64,000 nt of DNA from Panacagrimonas sp. (GCF_020697055.1 NZ_JAJFBP010000016.1:1-64000); one strand, 5' to 3'; numbered from the stretch's first letter, positions 50,473-63,715 are shown. The notes: a model not told the origin generated them from the sequence alone. Made by a program: numbers and translations.

Positions 50473-51014
50473 TCCGCGCGCGTCAGCGTGTAGCGCGCGG
50501 CGGTGCCGCGTCCCGAGGACAGGTCCTCGACCTCCAGGTCCATCGGCTCGTCGAAGTGCGCGATCGCCGCGCGTACCAGCCCGGTGGCGAAGGCCGACAG
50601 CGGACGTGGCGACCGGTACTCCATCACCAGGCGCGTGGGTCCGGTGTCGGGATACGTGAACGACGGTAGCTCGGCTTCGGGATAGAGCTTGCGTACCTCG
50701 ACATGGATGTAGCTCTCCACGTGGCCGAGGAAATCGAAGCAGGACGTCGAGCGGCTGAAGAACCGGCCGTAATGCCGCGTGAAGTGGCCGAACATGTGCG
50801 TGCCGAAGGCCTCGAGCAACGCGTCGACCTTCGCGCCGGTCTCCGCCGAGATCGCATCGATCAACGCCAGCAGCTCATTGGCGCCGTAGTTGCCCACCGT
50901 CGTATAGGCGCCTCCCGAAGCCGGCTGGGCCCGACGCAGGACACGATCCTTGCAGGACAGGCCGTGCGCGGCTTCGAGCATGTCCAGAAGCTCGGTGAAG
51001 ATCATCCCTTTCAT
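50469..51014 (-). CDS. H-NOX heme nitric-oxide sensor
   Basis: 181 residues, one heme-NO-binding domain. It begins MKGMIFTELLDML as usual; the proximal ligand is His104 in SYIHVEVRKLYPEA, and the YxSxR heme-propionate motif reads YRSPR (133-137). It should bind NO (and perhaps O2) in the cytoplasm and regulate the overlapping kinase. Family knowledge: such pairs often control c-di-GMP or biofilm. Confidence 0.93.
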   Translation of the reverse strand: MKGMIFTELLDMLEAAHGLSCKDRVLRRAQPASGGAYTTVGNYGANELLALIDAISAETGAKVDALLEAFGTHMFGHFTRHYGRFFSRSTSCFDFLGHVESYIHVEVRKLYPEAELPSFTYPDTGPTRLVMEYRSPRPLSAFATGLVRAAIAHFDEPMDLEVEDLSSGRGTAARYTLTRAE

Positions 51015-51065
51015 GTGGGCAAGCCTCTCCCACCGGCGCAGCCGCGTCCAGACGCGACCGGCGCT

Positions 51066-51521
51066 TCAGTCTGGCCGGCGTCCGAACATGCCCAGCGTCT
51101 TCATGCTCAGCACCAGCTCCCCGTGCTGGTTGACCGCCTGGTACTCGCTCTTGAGCACGCCGCGATCCGGCTTGGAGCGCGACGGGATCGTCTCGAGGAT
51201 GCGCATGGTCATGCTGAGCGTGTCGCCCGGCCGCACCGGCTTGAGCCAGCGGATCTCGTCGACACCCGGTGAGCCGTGGCTCACCGACCTGAGCAGCAGG
51301 CGGTCGACGATCTGCCGCATCATCGCCGAGCAGGTGTGCCAGCCGCTGGCGACCAGTCCGCCGAAGTGCGACGCGGCCGCAGCCTCGTGGTCCAGGTGGA
51401 AGGGCTGCGGATCGAACCGCCGGGCGAAATCCATGATGTCTTCCTCGGTGAAGCGGCAGCTGCCGAGATCGATCACCTGGCCGGCGTGGAAATCCTCGAA
51501 GTAGAGCGTGGTCGTCGTCAT
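51066..51521 (-). CDS. MaoC-like enoyl-CoA hydratase
   Basis: 151 residues from ATG 51521. Hot-dog fold with the hydratase segment FDPQPFHLDHEAAAASHFGG (catalytic Asp/His) and GLVASGWHTCSAMM. It hydrates trans-2-enoyl-CoA or a related substrate. It lies in the minus-strand run between tadA and the H-NOX gene. Confidence 0.9.
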   Translation of the reverse strand: MTTTTLYFEDFHAGQVIDLGSCRFTEEDIMDFARRFDPQPFHLDHEAAAASHFGGLVASGWHTCSAMMRQIVDRLLLRSVSHGSPGVDEIRWLKPVRPGDTLSMTMRILETIPSRSKPDRGVLKSEYQAVNQHGELVLSMKTLGMFGRRPD

Positions 51522-51562
51522 GTCGAAAAAAGGTGTGGCGATGCGGATCTGAAAAACCAGGC

Positions 51563-53423
<1,861 letters not shown>

Positions 53424-53437
<14 letters not shown>

Positions 53438-54011
53438 CGTCGACCGGCTCCCGCAGCTGCTGCGTTTCGATGCGCAGGAACTCGGCGGCGGTGAACCCGA
53501 ACGGACCGGACACGAGGCTGTTGGGGAAGATCTCGCGCAGGTTGTTGAACACCCGCACCGCCTCGTTGTAGGTCTCACGCGCGCCGGCGATCTCGTTCTC
53601 GGTGTTGGATAGCTCGCCCGAAAGCTGCGCCATCGTCTGGTTGGCCTTCAGGTCGGGGTACGACTCGACCAGCGCCATGAAGCGTCCCATCGCTGCGCTC
53701 AGCATGCCTTCGGCAGCCGAAAGCTTCTGCATCTTCCCCGCGCCCGCCGGATCGGCGTGGGCCGCCTGCAGCGCGCCAGCCGCGGCATTGCGTGCCGCGA
53801 TCACCGCGTCGAGCGTCTCGCGTTCGTGCTTCAGATAGGCCTTGGCGGTCTCGACGAGGTTCGGGATCAGGTCGTGGCGACGCTGCAGCTGCACGTCGAT
53901 CTGCGCGAACGCGGTCCTGAATCCATTGCGACCGGCGACGAGGCGGTTGTAGATCGCCACGCCCCACCCGCCCAGAACCAGCAGCACGACCAACAGCATC
54001 AATCCGGCCAT
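53424..54011 (-). CDS. LemA family protein (copy 1)
   Basis: 195 residues from ATG 54011: one N-terminal TM (1-20) and the LemA domain (NRLVAGRNGFRTAFAQIDVQ, RRHDLIPNLVETAKAYLKHE). It probably faces the periplasm. The decayed DUF2207 copy lies immediately upstream of it. A second LemA gene is at 57260-57808. Confidence 0.92.
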
Positions 54012-54045
54012 CGTCGTCGCTCTCCTTGGATCGTTGTTCGGGCCA

Positions 54046-55361
54046 TCACCAGCCCCCCCGCCGCCGCCGCTGCGGCCCGAGCTCGATCCGGGCGGCGTCG
54101 AGGCCGACGAAGATCGACGACGCGAAACTCCTGCCGAATCTGGAGAACACGAACGATCGCGCGCCGCGTGCCGCATCCCGATCCCGATACGAGCTGCGCT
54201 GCCTCTGCTCGAACCGCGCCGACGTGAGCGCCTCGGAGAAACGCACGGCCCAATCCGGTTCCACGTCCAGCGCCAGTGCGTACGGCAGGTGCTGCGCGAA
54301 CCGCTTCGGGTCGGATCCGGGCCGGTAGCCTGCATCGAGTTCCTGCTTTTCGGCGACGCCCCGATACCAGACAAGGCCGTCGATCTGCTGCAGCAGCCGG
54401 GCGCCCTCGCGCATCGGCGTCTTCATCCAGCGGTAGAACGCGATGTTGGTCAGCAGCAGCAGCGCCACGATCACGGCCTGCGCTCGCCCGGCACCGTCCA
54501 TCCCATCGGCGCCTGCACCAGCAGCGACAGGCCCAGACCGCGCCACAGGGTGTCCATGTTGAGCACGACGTGGCGCTTCTCGTGGTCGAGCCGCAGTCGC
54601 GCCTCGTGCGCCGAGTGCACGCCGCGCAGGTGGCGCGCCTGCGAGGCGTCGCTCTTGTCGACGCCGGTGAGCACGCCGGTGTGGTGTTCGAGCATCCAGC
54701 GCAGGCGCTGCGACGAGGTCGGCGACGTCACCACGCCGTTGGGAAACTCCAGCACGATCGTCAGGCCTTCGCCCGCGTCGAGCAGCTCGGGCGCGAAGCG
54801 CCCGCTGCCGTCGAACCCGACACGCCGGCGTAACCCGAAACGCCGGCGTAACCCGAAACGCGCAACCGGTCTGCCGGGATCGCGTCAGGAAGCAGAACAG
54901 TTGCGCGGGCTCGCACGATCGGGAACGCCCAGCCATTGCCGGTGACGTTCCAGTACCGCTCGTCATGCTCGTCAGAGAAGCCGAGCTGACGGTCGGTGCG
55001 ATAGCGCAGCTCGTCGGCGTGCTCGCTGCCGAGGTGGGTGTCGGCGTCGCCCAGGTACACGGGCGTGCCGCTTGCCTGCCGCTCGCTGAAACGGTTTTTC
55101 GTCGCGCCGTCGCGCGCGGCGTCGAACACACGAACATCACGCGATGGTAAAGCCCATCGTCGCCGCGGTATTCGGTCGTAAAGCCGCGGTAGATGCCGCG
55201 CCGGACGTGGTCGCCCTCGGCGCGGACGCGGATGCTCTCTGTGACCTCCCTCGAGCCGTCGCGCGGGATCCGGATGCGCGAGTCGAACGACAGGATCCGT
55301 TCCCATGCGACGGCCGGAGCCGACGCGAGCGCCGGCTGCAGCGACAGGCGTGCGATCGGTC
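54046..55361 (-). pseudogene. Decayed DUF2207 copy
   Basis: About 1.3 kb of sequence matching the intact DUF2207 protein encoded just upstream, but spread over three frames. An N-terminal part (SFDSRIRIPRDGSREVTE; RRGIYRGFTTEYR) is in one frame, the middle (RYRTDRQLGFSDEHDERYWN) in a second, and LEFPNGVVTSPTSSQRL through SLLVQAPMGW in a third, before the first frame resumes at IAFYRWMKTPM. At least three frameshifts (near 55140, 54818 and 54478) and two internal deletions (about 110 and 70 codons) are implied. The glycine-rich end survives only as GGW. It also holds an 18-bp tandem repeat (54822-54857). Confidence 0.8.
54822..54857. repeat. 18-bp tandem repeat in DUF2207 pseudogene
   Basis: The unit ACGCCGGCGTAACCCGAA occurs twice in tandem, encoding repeated SGYAGV in one frame on the minus strand. 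It is inside the decayed gene and is probably a slippage product. Confidence 0.85.
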
Positions 55362-57263
55362 TCACCACCCGCCGCCTCCACCGCCGCCACCGCCTCCGCC
55401 GCTTCGACCGCTGCTGCCGCTGCTGCCGCTGCTGCTCGAACGCGAACCCGAACGCGATCCCGGCGGCGTCGACGCCGACGCGATCGACGAGGAGAAGCTC
55501 GAGGCGAAGCTGGAAATCGGGGCGCTCGAACCGCTGGCCGCGGCACCGAGCGACGCCGCGCGGTACCACCCGGGCTGCGCCTGTTCGAACTGCGCCGGCG
55601 TCAGGCTGCTCGCGAACCGTTCGGCCCAAGGCTGCTCCACGTCCAGTGCCAGCGCGTGCGGCAGGAATGCCGCGAACAGCTGCGGGTTCGCCGCCGGCTG
55701 GTAGCGGCTGTCCAGCTGCTGCTTCTCGCCGACGCCCAGGTACCAGCGAAACCCTTCGATCTTGTGCAGGATCGGCGCGCCGTGGACGGTGGGCGCCTTC
55801 ATCCAGCGATAGAACGCTGCGTGGGTCAGCAGCATGGCGATCACGATCAGCGCGTGCGGCACGCCGCAGACGTCGAAGATGGCAAACAGGAAACCGAACG
55901 TGAAGAAGCCCGGAATGATCGCCAGCGCGTACTTGACCTCGTGCGGCAAGCCGGCGAGCGCAGCAAACGTCGCTATCGAGAAGGCGACGAAGAACGTGCT
56001 GACCACGAGCGCGCCCACCGGATCCTGCGGATGCGACAGTGCCATCAGCGCCTGGACCAGCAGCGAGAGCAGCGCGCCGGCGACCACGGTGCCGCGATTG
56101 AGCACAAAGTACTGCTTCTCGTAGCCCTGCTTGATCGCCGCCTCGTGCGCGGCGCGGGCCGCAGCCACGACCCTCGCGGTCCAGGAGCTCGGTTTCAGGC
56201 TCACCGATCCGGGAGACGACTTGAAAAGCGCGTCGAACAGCCGGCGCTCGTCCACGGAAAGTTCGATCTGCGCCCCGGTGGTGTCGGTTCGGCGCAGCGA
56301 GAACGTGCCTTTGTCGTCCCGGTCGATGGCGATCGCACCCTTGGCCGCAAGCGACAGTGTCGCGGCGGCGAAACACCTATCGTCGTACGTCATGCGTCGC
56401 AGGTAGCGCATCGACGCGGCGGACTGGCCCGGCGGCGGCTGGTAGAGCGGCACCAGCGGTCCGGCGTCCGGATCGCGGCCGACGGCGCGCCAGCGAATTC
56501 CGTAGAACAGCCAGAGCAGCGTCAGTCCGCCGGCGCCGATCACGACGCCCTGGTTGTCGTCGACGAACCAGCCGATCCGTCGCGCGGTCGTCGGTTCCGG
56601 GACCAGGCCCTTGGGGAACTCGAGCACCACCGTCAGCCCCTCGCCCGGCCACAACGTCATCGTCGATGCGAACTGCGCGCCGCCGTCGATGACCTTCGAA
56701 GTCAGCTGCGCGTCGGTCGACCCCTGTTTGCCGGTGTAACCCGATGCGCGAAGTCGCGCCGCATCGATCGCTTCGGGCAGCCCGATCGTCGCGTTGGCGG
56801 AACGGATCGGGAACGCCCAGCCGTTGCCGGTCACGTTCCAATACAGCTCGTCGTGATCCTCGAAGAAGCCCAGCTGACGATCGGTGCGGTATCGCAACCG
56901 ATAGGTGTAATAGCCCTCTTCGAGGTAGACGTCGGCGGCGCCGATGTACACACGTACGCCGTTGTCCATCGGCTCGGTGAACCAGGGCTCCGGCGCCCCG
57001 TCGCGTGTCGCATCCCGGAACTCGAACGCCACGCGGTAGCGATTGCCGAGCCGGTCTTCGTAGTCGGTGGGAAAGTCTCGGTAGATGCCGCGCCTGATCT
57101 CGCGGCCTTCGGCGTAGACCCGGAGCGTCTCGGTCACCTCCAGCGAGCCGTCCGGCTCGACGCGGATCCGCGAGTCGAACGACATGATCTGTTCGTCGGC
57201 CTGCACGTGCGGGACCAACAGCATCGCGACGACCCACCACGCGCGGACGATCCAGGCGTTCAC
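55362..57263 (-). CDS. DUF2207 membrane protein
   Basis: 633 residues. Signal peptide (1-22), periplasmic beta-rich domain (23-230; FDSRIRVEPDGSLEVTETLR, WNVTGNGWAFPI), TM near 240-258, cytoplasmic region, a group of TM helices (about 395-470) and a Ser/Gly-rich tail ending in a poly-Gly run and Trp. DUF2207 is normally encoded beside LemA, as here (overlap of 4 bp with the upstream LemA gene). Function unknown. A decayed copy lies directly downstream. Confidence 0.92.
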   Translation of the reverse strand: MNAWIVRAWWVVAMLLVPHVQADEQIMSFDSRIRVEPDGSLEVTETLRVYAEGREIRRGIYRDFPTDYEDRLGNRYRVAFEFRDATRDGAPEPWFTEPMDNGVRVYIGAADVYLEEGYYTYRLRYRTDRQLGFFEDHDELYWNVTGNGWAFPIRSANATIGLPEAIDAARLRASGYTGKQGSTDAQLTSKVIDGGAQFASTMTLWPGEGLTVVLEFPKGLVPEPTTARRIGWFVDDNQGVVIGAGGLTLLWLFYGIRWRAVGRDPDAGPLVPLYQPPPGQSAASMRYLRRMTYDDRCFAAATLSLAAKGAIAIDRDDKGTFSLRRTDTTGAQIELSVDERRLFDALFKSSPGSVSLKPSSWTARVVAAARAAHEAAIKQGYEKQYFVLNRGTVVAGALLSLLVQALMALSHPQDPVGALVVSTFFVAFSIATFAALAGLPHEVKYALAIIPGFFTFGFLFAIFDVCGVPHALIVIAMLLTHAAFYRWMKAPTVHGAPILHKIEGFRWYLGVGEKQQLDSRYQPAANPQLFAAFLPHALALDVEQPWAERFASSLTPAQFEQAQPGWYRAASLGAAASGSSAPISSFASSFSSSIASASTPPGSRSGSRSSSSGSSGSSGRSGGGGGGGGGGGW

Positions 57264-57808
57264 AGGGCGATCGCCGTGGCGCGGCGCGCATCGGCGTCGG
57301 CACCGAAGAACTCGGCCTCGGCAAACCCGAAAGGCCGCGCCAGCAGCAGGTGCGGGAACTGCTGGATGCGCGTGTTGTACTGCCTCACCGAGCCGTTGTA
57401 GAAGCGCCGCGCGTACTGCAGGTGATCCTCGACCTCGGACAGCTGCGCTGAGAGCTGCGCAAAGTTCTCGCTCGCTTTCAGATCCGGATACGCCTCGGCC
57501 AGCGCCACCAGGCCGGTCAGCGATTGCTCGAGCGCGCCTTCGTGGCGTGCACGCTCACCAACGCCGCGCGCCTTGCGACTGGCATTGCGCTCGGCCACGA
57601 CGCGCTCGAGCGTCTCGCGCTCGTGCGCCGCATAGGCCTTCACCGTGCTGACCAGGTTGGGAACCAGGTCATGCCGGCGCTGGAGCTGCACGTCGATGTC
57701 GCTCCAGGCCGCGCTGACCTGGTTGCGGTCGCGCACGAGCTGGTTGAACACCCAGACGGCGAGGCCCGCGAGCGCGAGCACGGCGAGGCCGGCAAGCCAT
57801 TCGGTCAT
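57260..57808 (-). CDS. LemA family protein (copy 2)
   Basis: 182 residues from ATG 57808: one N-terminal TM (about 4-22) and LemA domain (QLVRDRNQVSAAWSDIDVQL, RRHDLVPNLVSTVKAYAAHE). It overlaps the DUF2207 start by 4 bp. It is paralogous to copy 1 but diverged (SVRQYNTRIQQFPHLLLARP). Confidence 0.92.
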   Translation of the reverse strand: MTEWLAGLAVLALAGLAVWVFNQLVRDRNQVSAAWSDIDVQLQRRHDLVPNLVSTVKAYAAHERETLERVVAERNASRKARGVGERARHEGALEQSLTGLVALAEAYPDLKASENFAQLSAQLSEVEDHLQYARRFYNGSVRQYNTRIQQFPHLLLARPFGFAEAEFFGADADARRATAIAL

Positions 57809-58038
57809 GCGGATCCGTGCCCTCCCCGCGCGTGAACGCGCCGCTCGATCATGTCGACCGGAGCCGGGGCGCTCAAGCCGCAACGCGGGGGAAAGTGCGA
57901 ACGACGTCGCGCTTTGGGATCCTTTTCAGTCCAGGCCGAACGGGACGGCGTAGCGCACCCGCCGTCGTTTTTCGTGCTGCGGCGGAATGCGGCGCTTAGC
58001 GCGTTCCGGCCCGCGCGATCAAGCCAGCGGGTTGGCGG

Positions 58039-59610
<1,572 letters not shown>

Positions 59611-59677
59611 TACGGCTCGCTCGGTAAAGGCTGCTGGCAGGGCGCGAATTCTACCTGCTGCCCTCTTGTCGAACGGT

Positions 59678-59747
59678 CCCGGGCTGCGCCCGGGCTACGG
59701 ATTCCGGTCCAACCCGACACCACGACGTAGCCCGGGCGCAGCCCGGG
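59678..59747. repeat. GTAGCCCGGG palindromic repeat, perfect arms
   Basis: Arms 59678-59698 and 59727-59747 are perfect 21-bp reverse complements (right arm begins GTAGCCCGGG). It lies between guaA and queA, both on the minus strand, and matches 26111-26172 in inverted orientation. Confidence 0.88.
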
Positions 59748-59754
59748 AGACCCC

Positions 59755-60786
59755 TCATGAACGAACACCCGGCTCCACCAACATTGCATCGCCGTACGAG
59801 AAGAACCGGTAGCGCTGCGCAACCGCATGGCGGTAGGCCGCCAGCATCCGTTCGGTGCCGCCGAACGCGCAGACCAGCATCAACAGTGTGCTTTCGGGCA
59901 GATGGAAGTTGGTCACCAGCCGATCCACCACCCGGAACCGGTAGCCGGGCGTAATGAAGATGCGGGTCTCGCCCTCGCCGGCCGCGACCGTCCCGTCCGC
60001 CGCGGCCGCCGCTTCGAGCGCGCGCACGCTGGTCGTGCCCACCGCGACGATGCGCCCGCCATCGGCATGGACGTTCGCAATGCGCGCCGCGAGCTCCGCC
60101 GGGATCCGGTAGCGCTCCGCGTGCATACGGTGCTCGGACAGATTCTCCACCCTCACCGGCTGGAAGGTTCCCGCCCCCACGTGCAGAGTCAGCGTGGCCG
60201 TCCCGATACCGCGTGCGCGCAGCGCGGCCAGCAGCGACTCGTCGAAATGCAGCCCGGCCGTCGGCGCCGCGACCGCACCCGGTTCACGCGCGAACATCGT
60301 CTGGTAGCGCTCGGCGTCCGCGGCATCCGGCGCATGTTGGATGTAGGGCGGCAGCGGCAGGCGGCCGGCGCGTTCGAGCAGATCCAGCACCGTCCCCTCG
60401 CCGCTCCATCGCAGGTGAAAGAAGGCGTCGTCTCGACCCAGCACCTCGAAGGTGGCCGGATCGTTCTCGAGCGCGATGAGACTGCCGGCCTTCGGCGTTT
60501 TCGAGGCACCGATCTGCGCCAGCACCTCGCGCTCGCCCAGCACGCGTTCGACCAGGATCTCGACGCGCCCGCCGGTCGGCTTGTGTCCCAACAGGCGCGC
60601 CTTGATCACGCGCGTGTCGTTGAACACCAGCAGATCGCCCGACCGCAGCAGACCGGGAAGATCGCTCGTCGCGAGATCGGCCAGCTTCGATCCGACGTGA
60701 AGCAGGCGACTTGCGCTGCGTGAGGCGGCCGGCGCCTGGGCGATCAGCTCGGGCGGCAGGTCGTAGGAAAAGTCGGACGTCTTCAT
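59755..60786 (-). CDS. queA: tRNA preQ1(34) S-adenosylmethionine ribosyltransferase-isomerase
   Basis: 343 residues from ATG 60786. Family stretches: [80 protein letters not shown] and [19 protein letters not shown]. It makes epoxyqueuosine in queuosine synthesis. The frame runs on upstream but this Met is the family start. Confidence 0.97.
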   Translation of the reverse strand: MKTSDFSYDLPPELIAQAPAASRSASRLLHVGSKLADLATSDLPGLLRSGDLLVFNDTRVIKARLLGHKPTGGRVEILVERVLGEREVLAQIGASKTPKAGSLIALENDPATFEVLGRDDAFFHLRWSGEGTVLDLLERAGRLPLPPYIQHAPDAADAERYQTMFAREPGAVAAPTAGLHFDESLLAALRARGIGTATLTLHVGAGTFQPVRVENLSEHRMHAERYRIPAELAARIANVHADGGRIVAVGTTSVRALEAAAAADGTVAAGEGETRIFITPGYRFRVVDRLVTNFHLPESTLLMLVCAFGGTERMLAAYRHAVAQRYRFFSYGDAMLVEPGVRS

Positions 60787-60892
60787 GACGCTCGGCGGAC
60801 TGCGTCCGACGGATTCGGGTGCCTGGGAAAGGACTCGACCACCGCCCGCAGGGTCGGGGGCGTGAGCGAAGCGAACAACCTTCACGAGAAAC

Positions 60893-60980
60893 TGGTGCCT
60901 AAGGCGAGACTCGAACTCGCACGAGGGGTTGCCTCGGGGGATTTTGAGTCCCCTGCGTCTACCGATTCCGCCACTCAGGC
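60893..60980 (-). tRNA. tRNA-Leu (anticodon CAA)
   Basis: 88 nt including encoded CCA and the long variable arm of Leu tRNAs. 5' end GCCTGAGTGGCGG; anticodon loop CTCAAAA (anticodon CAA, reading UUG); T arm GAGTTCGAGTCTC. Its 5' end overlaps by 6 bp the stop end of the DUF938 gene on the same strand. Confidence 0.95.
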
Positions 60981-61595
60981 GCGGGGCGCGATTATACGGA
61001 CGCGGCTGCGCCACACCAGACACCGATTGTTCGCCGGCATCTCGTGGTCGTGTTCGAGCTGCAGGCCCGCCTCGTCGGCCAGCGCGTCCACCGCCTCGAA
61101 GTCGCGGATCCCGCGCTTGGGGTCGTCCGACTTCAGGCGCGCGTCGAACGCGGCGTTGCTGTCGCTGGTGAAGCGACCGGCGTAGTTGAACGGGCCGTAG
61201 ATCGCGACCACCGCGTCCGGCGCGAGCACCTCGGGCAGGCGCCGGAACAGCGTCTGCACCTCGTCCCAGCCCATGATGTGCAGCGTGTTGGCGCTGAACA
61301 CCGCGTCGAACGTGTCGGCGCTCGGCCAGCGCGACTGGTTCACGTCGAGCTTCAGCGGCGGCGGGGTGTTCAGCAGCCCCGCATCGGCCAGCCACGCGGC
61401 GATGCCCGGATGGTTCTCGACGACGTCCGAGCTCTGCCAGATCAGGTGCGGCAGCGCAGCGGCGAAGTACGCCGCGTGCTGCCCGGTGCCGCTGCCGATC
61501 TCGAGCACGCGACGACGGTCCGCGAAGATCGGGCGCAGCACCGCCAGGATCGGGTCGCGGTTGCGCGCCGAGCTCGGCGAGAAGGGCTTGTCCAT
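60975..61595 (-). CDS. DUF938 SAM-dependent methyltransferase
   Basis: 206 residues from ATG 61595. SAM-binding motif [19 protein letters not shown] and [21 protein letters not shown]938 type. The substrate is unknown. Its stop codon (60975-60977) lies within the first bases of tRNA-Leu, so gene and tRNA may share a transcript. Confidence 0.92.
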   Translation of the reverse strand: MDKPFSPSSARNRDPILAVLRPIFADRRRVLEIGSGTGQHAAYFAAALPHLIWQSSDVVENHPGIAAWLADAGLLNTPPPLKLDVNQSRWPSADTFDAVFSANTLHIMGWDEVQTLFRRLPEVLAPDAVVAIYGPFNYAGRFTSDSNAAFDARLKSDDPKRGIRDFEAVDALADEAGLQLEHDHEMPANNRCLVWRSRVRIIAPRA

Positions 61596-61617
61596 GGGAT
61601 GGGTCGGCGGAAACGAA

Positions 61618-61641
61618 ACGGGGCGGCCGAAGCCGCCCCGT
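61618..61641 (-). terminator. Hairpin terminator after outer-membrane barrel gene
   Basis: Ten-bp stem ACGGGGCGGC (61618-61627) with GCCGCCCCGT (61632-61641) and a 4-nt loop; UUCG tetraloop form on the minus strand. It is 31 bp after the stop of the barrel gene and the T tract is weak, so it may only partly terminate. Confidence 0.65.
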
Positions 61642-61671
61642 GATGCTGCCTGACGATGATGCGGTGCGCGA

Positions 61672-62481
61672 CTACAGCGTGAAGTCGTAGCGCACGCCGC
61701 CGTGCCAGCCGAACACGCGGCCGTCACGCTCTTCCTGGTAGACCGTGCCGCCGGCGCCGAGGCGGATGTTGGGCATGCCCTCGCCGAAGTGGCGCAGCGG
61801 CACCTCGATGCCCAGGCCGAACGAGGCGCCATCCGCATCGTCCTTGCCCAGCTCGCTCTCGAGTTCGGTGTACGCGTAGCCGATGCGCGCCGAGACCTCG
61901 ACCATGTCGAACAGCACGCCGGTCGGGACCAGGTACAGCGCGTAGAACTGCTTGGTCTCGAGCTTGCGCGAGCTCGCATCGTTGTCCGGGAAGCCGGCGT
62001 GGAACTCCAGGCCGACGCCTTCGAAGATGCGCGCGCCCAGACGCAGCTTGTAGAAATTCGACTCGAAACGACGACGGCCCAGCGCCTCGCGCGTGCCCTT
62101 GTCGTTGATGTCGATCTTGGCCATGTCGTAGTCCAGGCCAACGTAGAACACGCGGCCGGATCCGCCGCCCTCGTCCGACGAGGAGGACGAATCGTCATCG
62201 GTGCTCACCGTCGCGGTGTCTTCGCTGGCGCTCGCATCGCTGCCCGAATCGCCGCCGGTCAGCGCCGCCGCGGCGCTCGAATCCTCCGACGAAGCGGCCG
62301 CCGATGCGTCCTCCGCGGGCGCGGCCTCCGGCGCTTCCTCGGCCGGTGCGCCGGCGTCTGCGGCCGGTGCCGCCTCTTCGGCCGGTGCGGCCTCTTCGGC
62401 GGGGGCCGCCTCGTCCTGGGCCATCACGGACGGCGCCACCAGGAATGCCGCGAGCACGGCCCACTCCATCATCTTCTTCAT
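61672..62481 (-). CDS. Outer-membrane barrel protein with acidic linker
   Basis: 269 residues from ATG 62481 with GGGAG upstream. Signal peptide (to about 22, VMAQD), an unusual low-complexity Ala/Pro/Glu then Asp/Ser linker (23-108), and an eight-strand barrel (110-269; RVFYVGLDYDMAKIDINDKG, FEGVGLEFHAGFPDN, VSARIGYAYTELE, GWHGGVRYDFTL ending in Phe-Thr-Leu). It resembles small OmpX/OmpW-like barrels but the family is not certain. Confidence 0.82.
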   Translation of the reverse strand: MKKMMEWAVLAAFLVAPSVMAQDEAAPAEEAAPAEEAAPAADAGAPAEEAPEAAPAEDASAAASSEDSSAAAALTGGDSGSDASASEDTATVSTDDDSSSSSDEGGGSGRVFYVGLDYDMAKIDINDKGTREALGRRRFESNFYKLRLGARIFEGVGLEFHAGFPDNDASSRKLETKQFYALYLVPTGVLFDMVEVSARIGYAYTELESELGKDDADGASFGLGIEVPLRHFGEGMPNIRLGAGGTVYQEERDGRVFGWHGGVRYDFTL

Positions 62482-62623
62482 TGTTCTCCCCCTCCCTCGT
62501 TGCAAGTCCGCGCAAGCGGTTGTCGGGATTGTAATGAGCCGCGTGGTCGCATGCCGATTGCAGCACGGCCAGTCATTCCGCGTAAGCTTTGCCACTCTGC
62601 CGCACCCGCACCGCCTTCGGCTG

Positions 62624-63223
62624 ATGATGCTCGAGGTCAAGTTCTGCAACGTCTGTGGATCCTCCGTCGAGCACCGCGTGCCCGCTGGCGATCATCTGCC
62701 TCGGCACATCTGCCCGAGCTGCCAACACATCCAGTATTTCAACCCGCGCATCATCGTCGGCTGCATTCCCGAGTGGGAGGACGGCCGCATCCTGATGTGC
62801 CGGCGAAACATCGAGCCGCGCCTCGGACTGTGGACCTTCCCGGCCGGATTCATGGAGCTCGGCGAAACCAGCGCGCAGGGCGCCGCGCGCGAAACGATGG
62901 AGGAATCGCAGGCTGACGTCGACGTCGGCGAGCTGCTGGCGATGATCAACGTGCCGTACGTGTCGCAGCTGTACGTGGTGCACCGCGGCCGTATGCGATC
63001 GGCCCATCACGGCCCGACCCCCGAGAGCAGCGAGACCCGGCTGATGAGCGAGGCCGAGATTCCCTGGGACGAGATCGCCTTCCCGACGGTCCTGCACAGC
63101 CTGCGTTTCTTCTACGCGGACCGCGCCGCGGGCCGTTGCGACATCCATACGCTGGACCTCGCCCATCGTCCGCGCCGTCCACGCGACCAGGAAGTGAGCA
63201 CCGGCGATCCACCGCCGGTGTAG
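62624..63223 (+). CDS. NUDIX hydrolase with zinc ribbon
   Basis: 199 residues from the ATG at 62624 (a second Met follows at once). Zinc ribbon Cys8, Cys11, Cys30, Cys33 (FCNVCG...CPSC), then the NUDIX box from Gly75 (GFMELGETSAQGAARETMEE) with Glu81, Arg89, Glu90, Glu93 and Glu94. It hydrolyses a nucleoside diphosphate derivative, possibly NADH as in NudC-type enzymes with the same ribbon. Confidence 0.92.
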   Translation: MMLEVKFCNVCGSSVEHRVPAGDHLPRHICPSCQHIQYFNPRIIVGCIPEWEDGRILMCRRNIEPRLGLWTFPAGFMELGETSAQGAARETMEESQADVDVGELLAMINVPYVSQLYVVHRGRMRSAHHGPTPESSETRLMSEAEIPWDEIAFPTVLHSLRFFYADRAAGRCDIHTLDLAHRPRRPRDQEVSTGDPPPV

Positions 63224-63232
63224 ATTGCGACG

Positions 63233-63676
63233 GTGAGTTCCTCCCAGCAGTCCGTCCGCTTCGAGCAGTTCTTCGCGGCGCCGCGCGAGCGCGTGTTCGC
63301 CTGGTTCGCGCGTCCCGAGAACGTCGGCCAGCTGTTTCCGGGCCGCACGCGCCGCCTGCATCCGTCGCCCGATCCGGACCATCCCGACGGCGTCGGCGCG
63401 GTGCGCGAGGTGCGTGTCGGACTGGTGCGGCTGGAGGAGACCATCACGCGCTACGAGCCGCCCGCGCTGATCGAATATCGCGTGACGCGCGGCTGGGCGA
63501 TCCGCCAGCACGTCGGCTGCCTGCGCTTCGAGGCGGTGCCCGGCGGCACGCAGCTCGAGTACGTGATCCGGTTCCAGTCGCGCCTGCCCTTCGCCGGCGG
63601 CCTGGTCGCCGGATCGCTGTGCGCCTCGTGGCGGCGCGGCGTGCAGCGTGCAATCGAGAGGATCGCCGTGGCCTGA
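63233..63676 (+). CDS. SRPBCC-family ligand-binding protein
   Basis: 147 residues from a GTG start. A single START-like fold: FEQFFAAPRERVFAWFARPE near the start and the long C-terminal helix. Members bind hydrophobic ligands or act as polyketide cyclases. The function here is unknown. It starts 9 bp after the NUDIX stop, so the genes are probably cotranscribed. Confidence 0.85.
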   Translation: MSSSQQSVRFEQFFAAPRERVFAWFARPENVGQLFPGRTRRLHPSPDPDHPDGVGAVREVRVGLVRLEETITRYEPPALIEYRVTRGWAIRQHVGCLRFEAVPGGTQLEYVIRFQSRLPFAGGLVAGSLCASWRRGVQRAIERIAVA

Positions 63677-63715
63677 GGCCTCGTCGCGGCAACCAGAAGA
63701 ACAAGGGAGCTGCGC

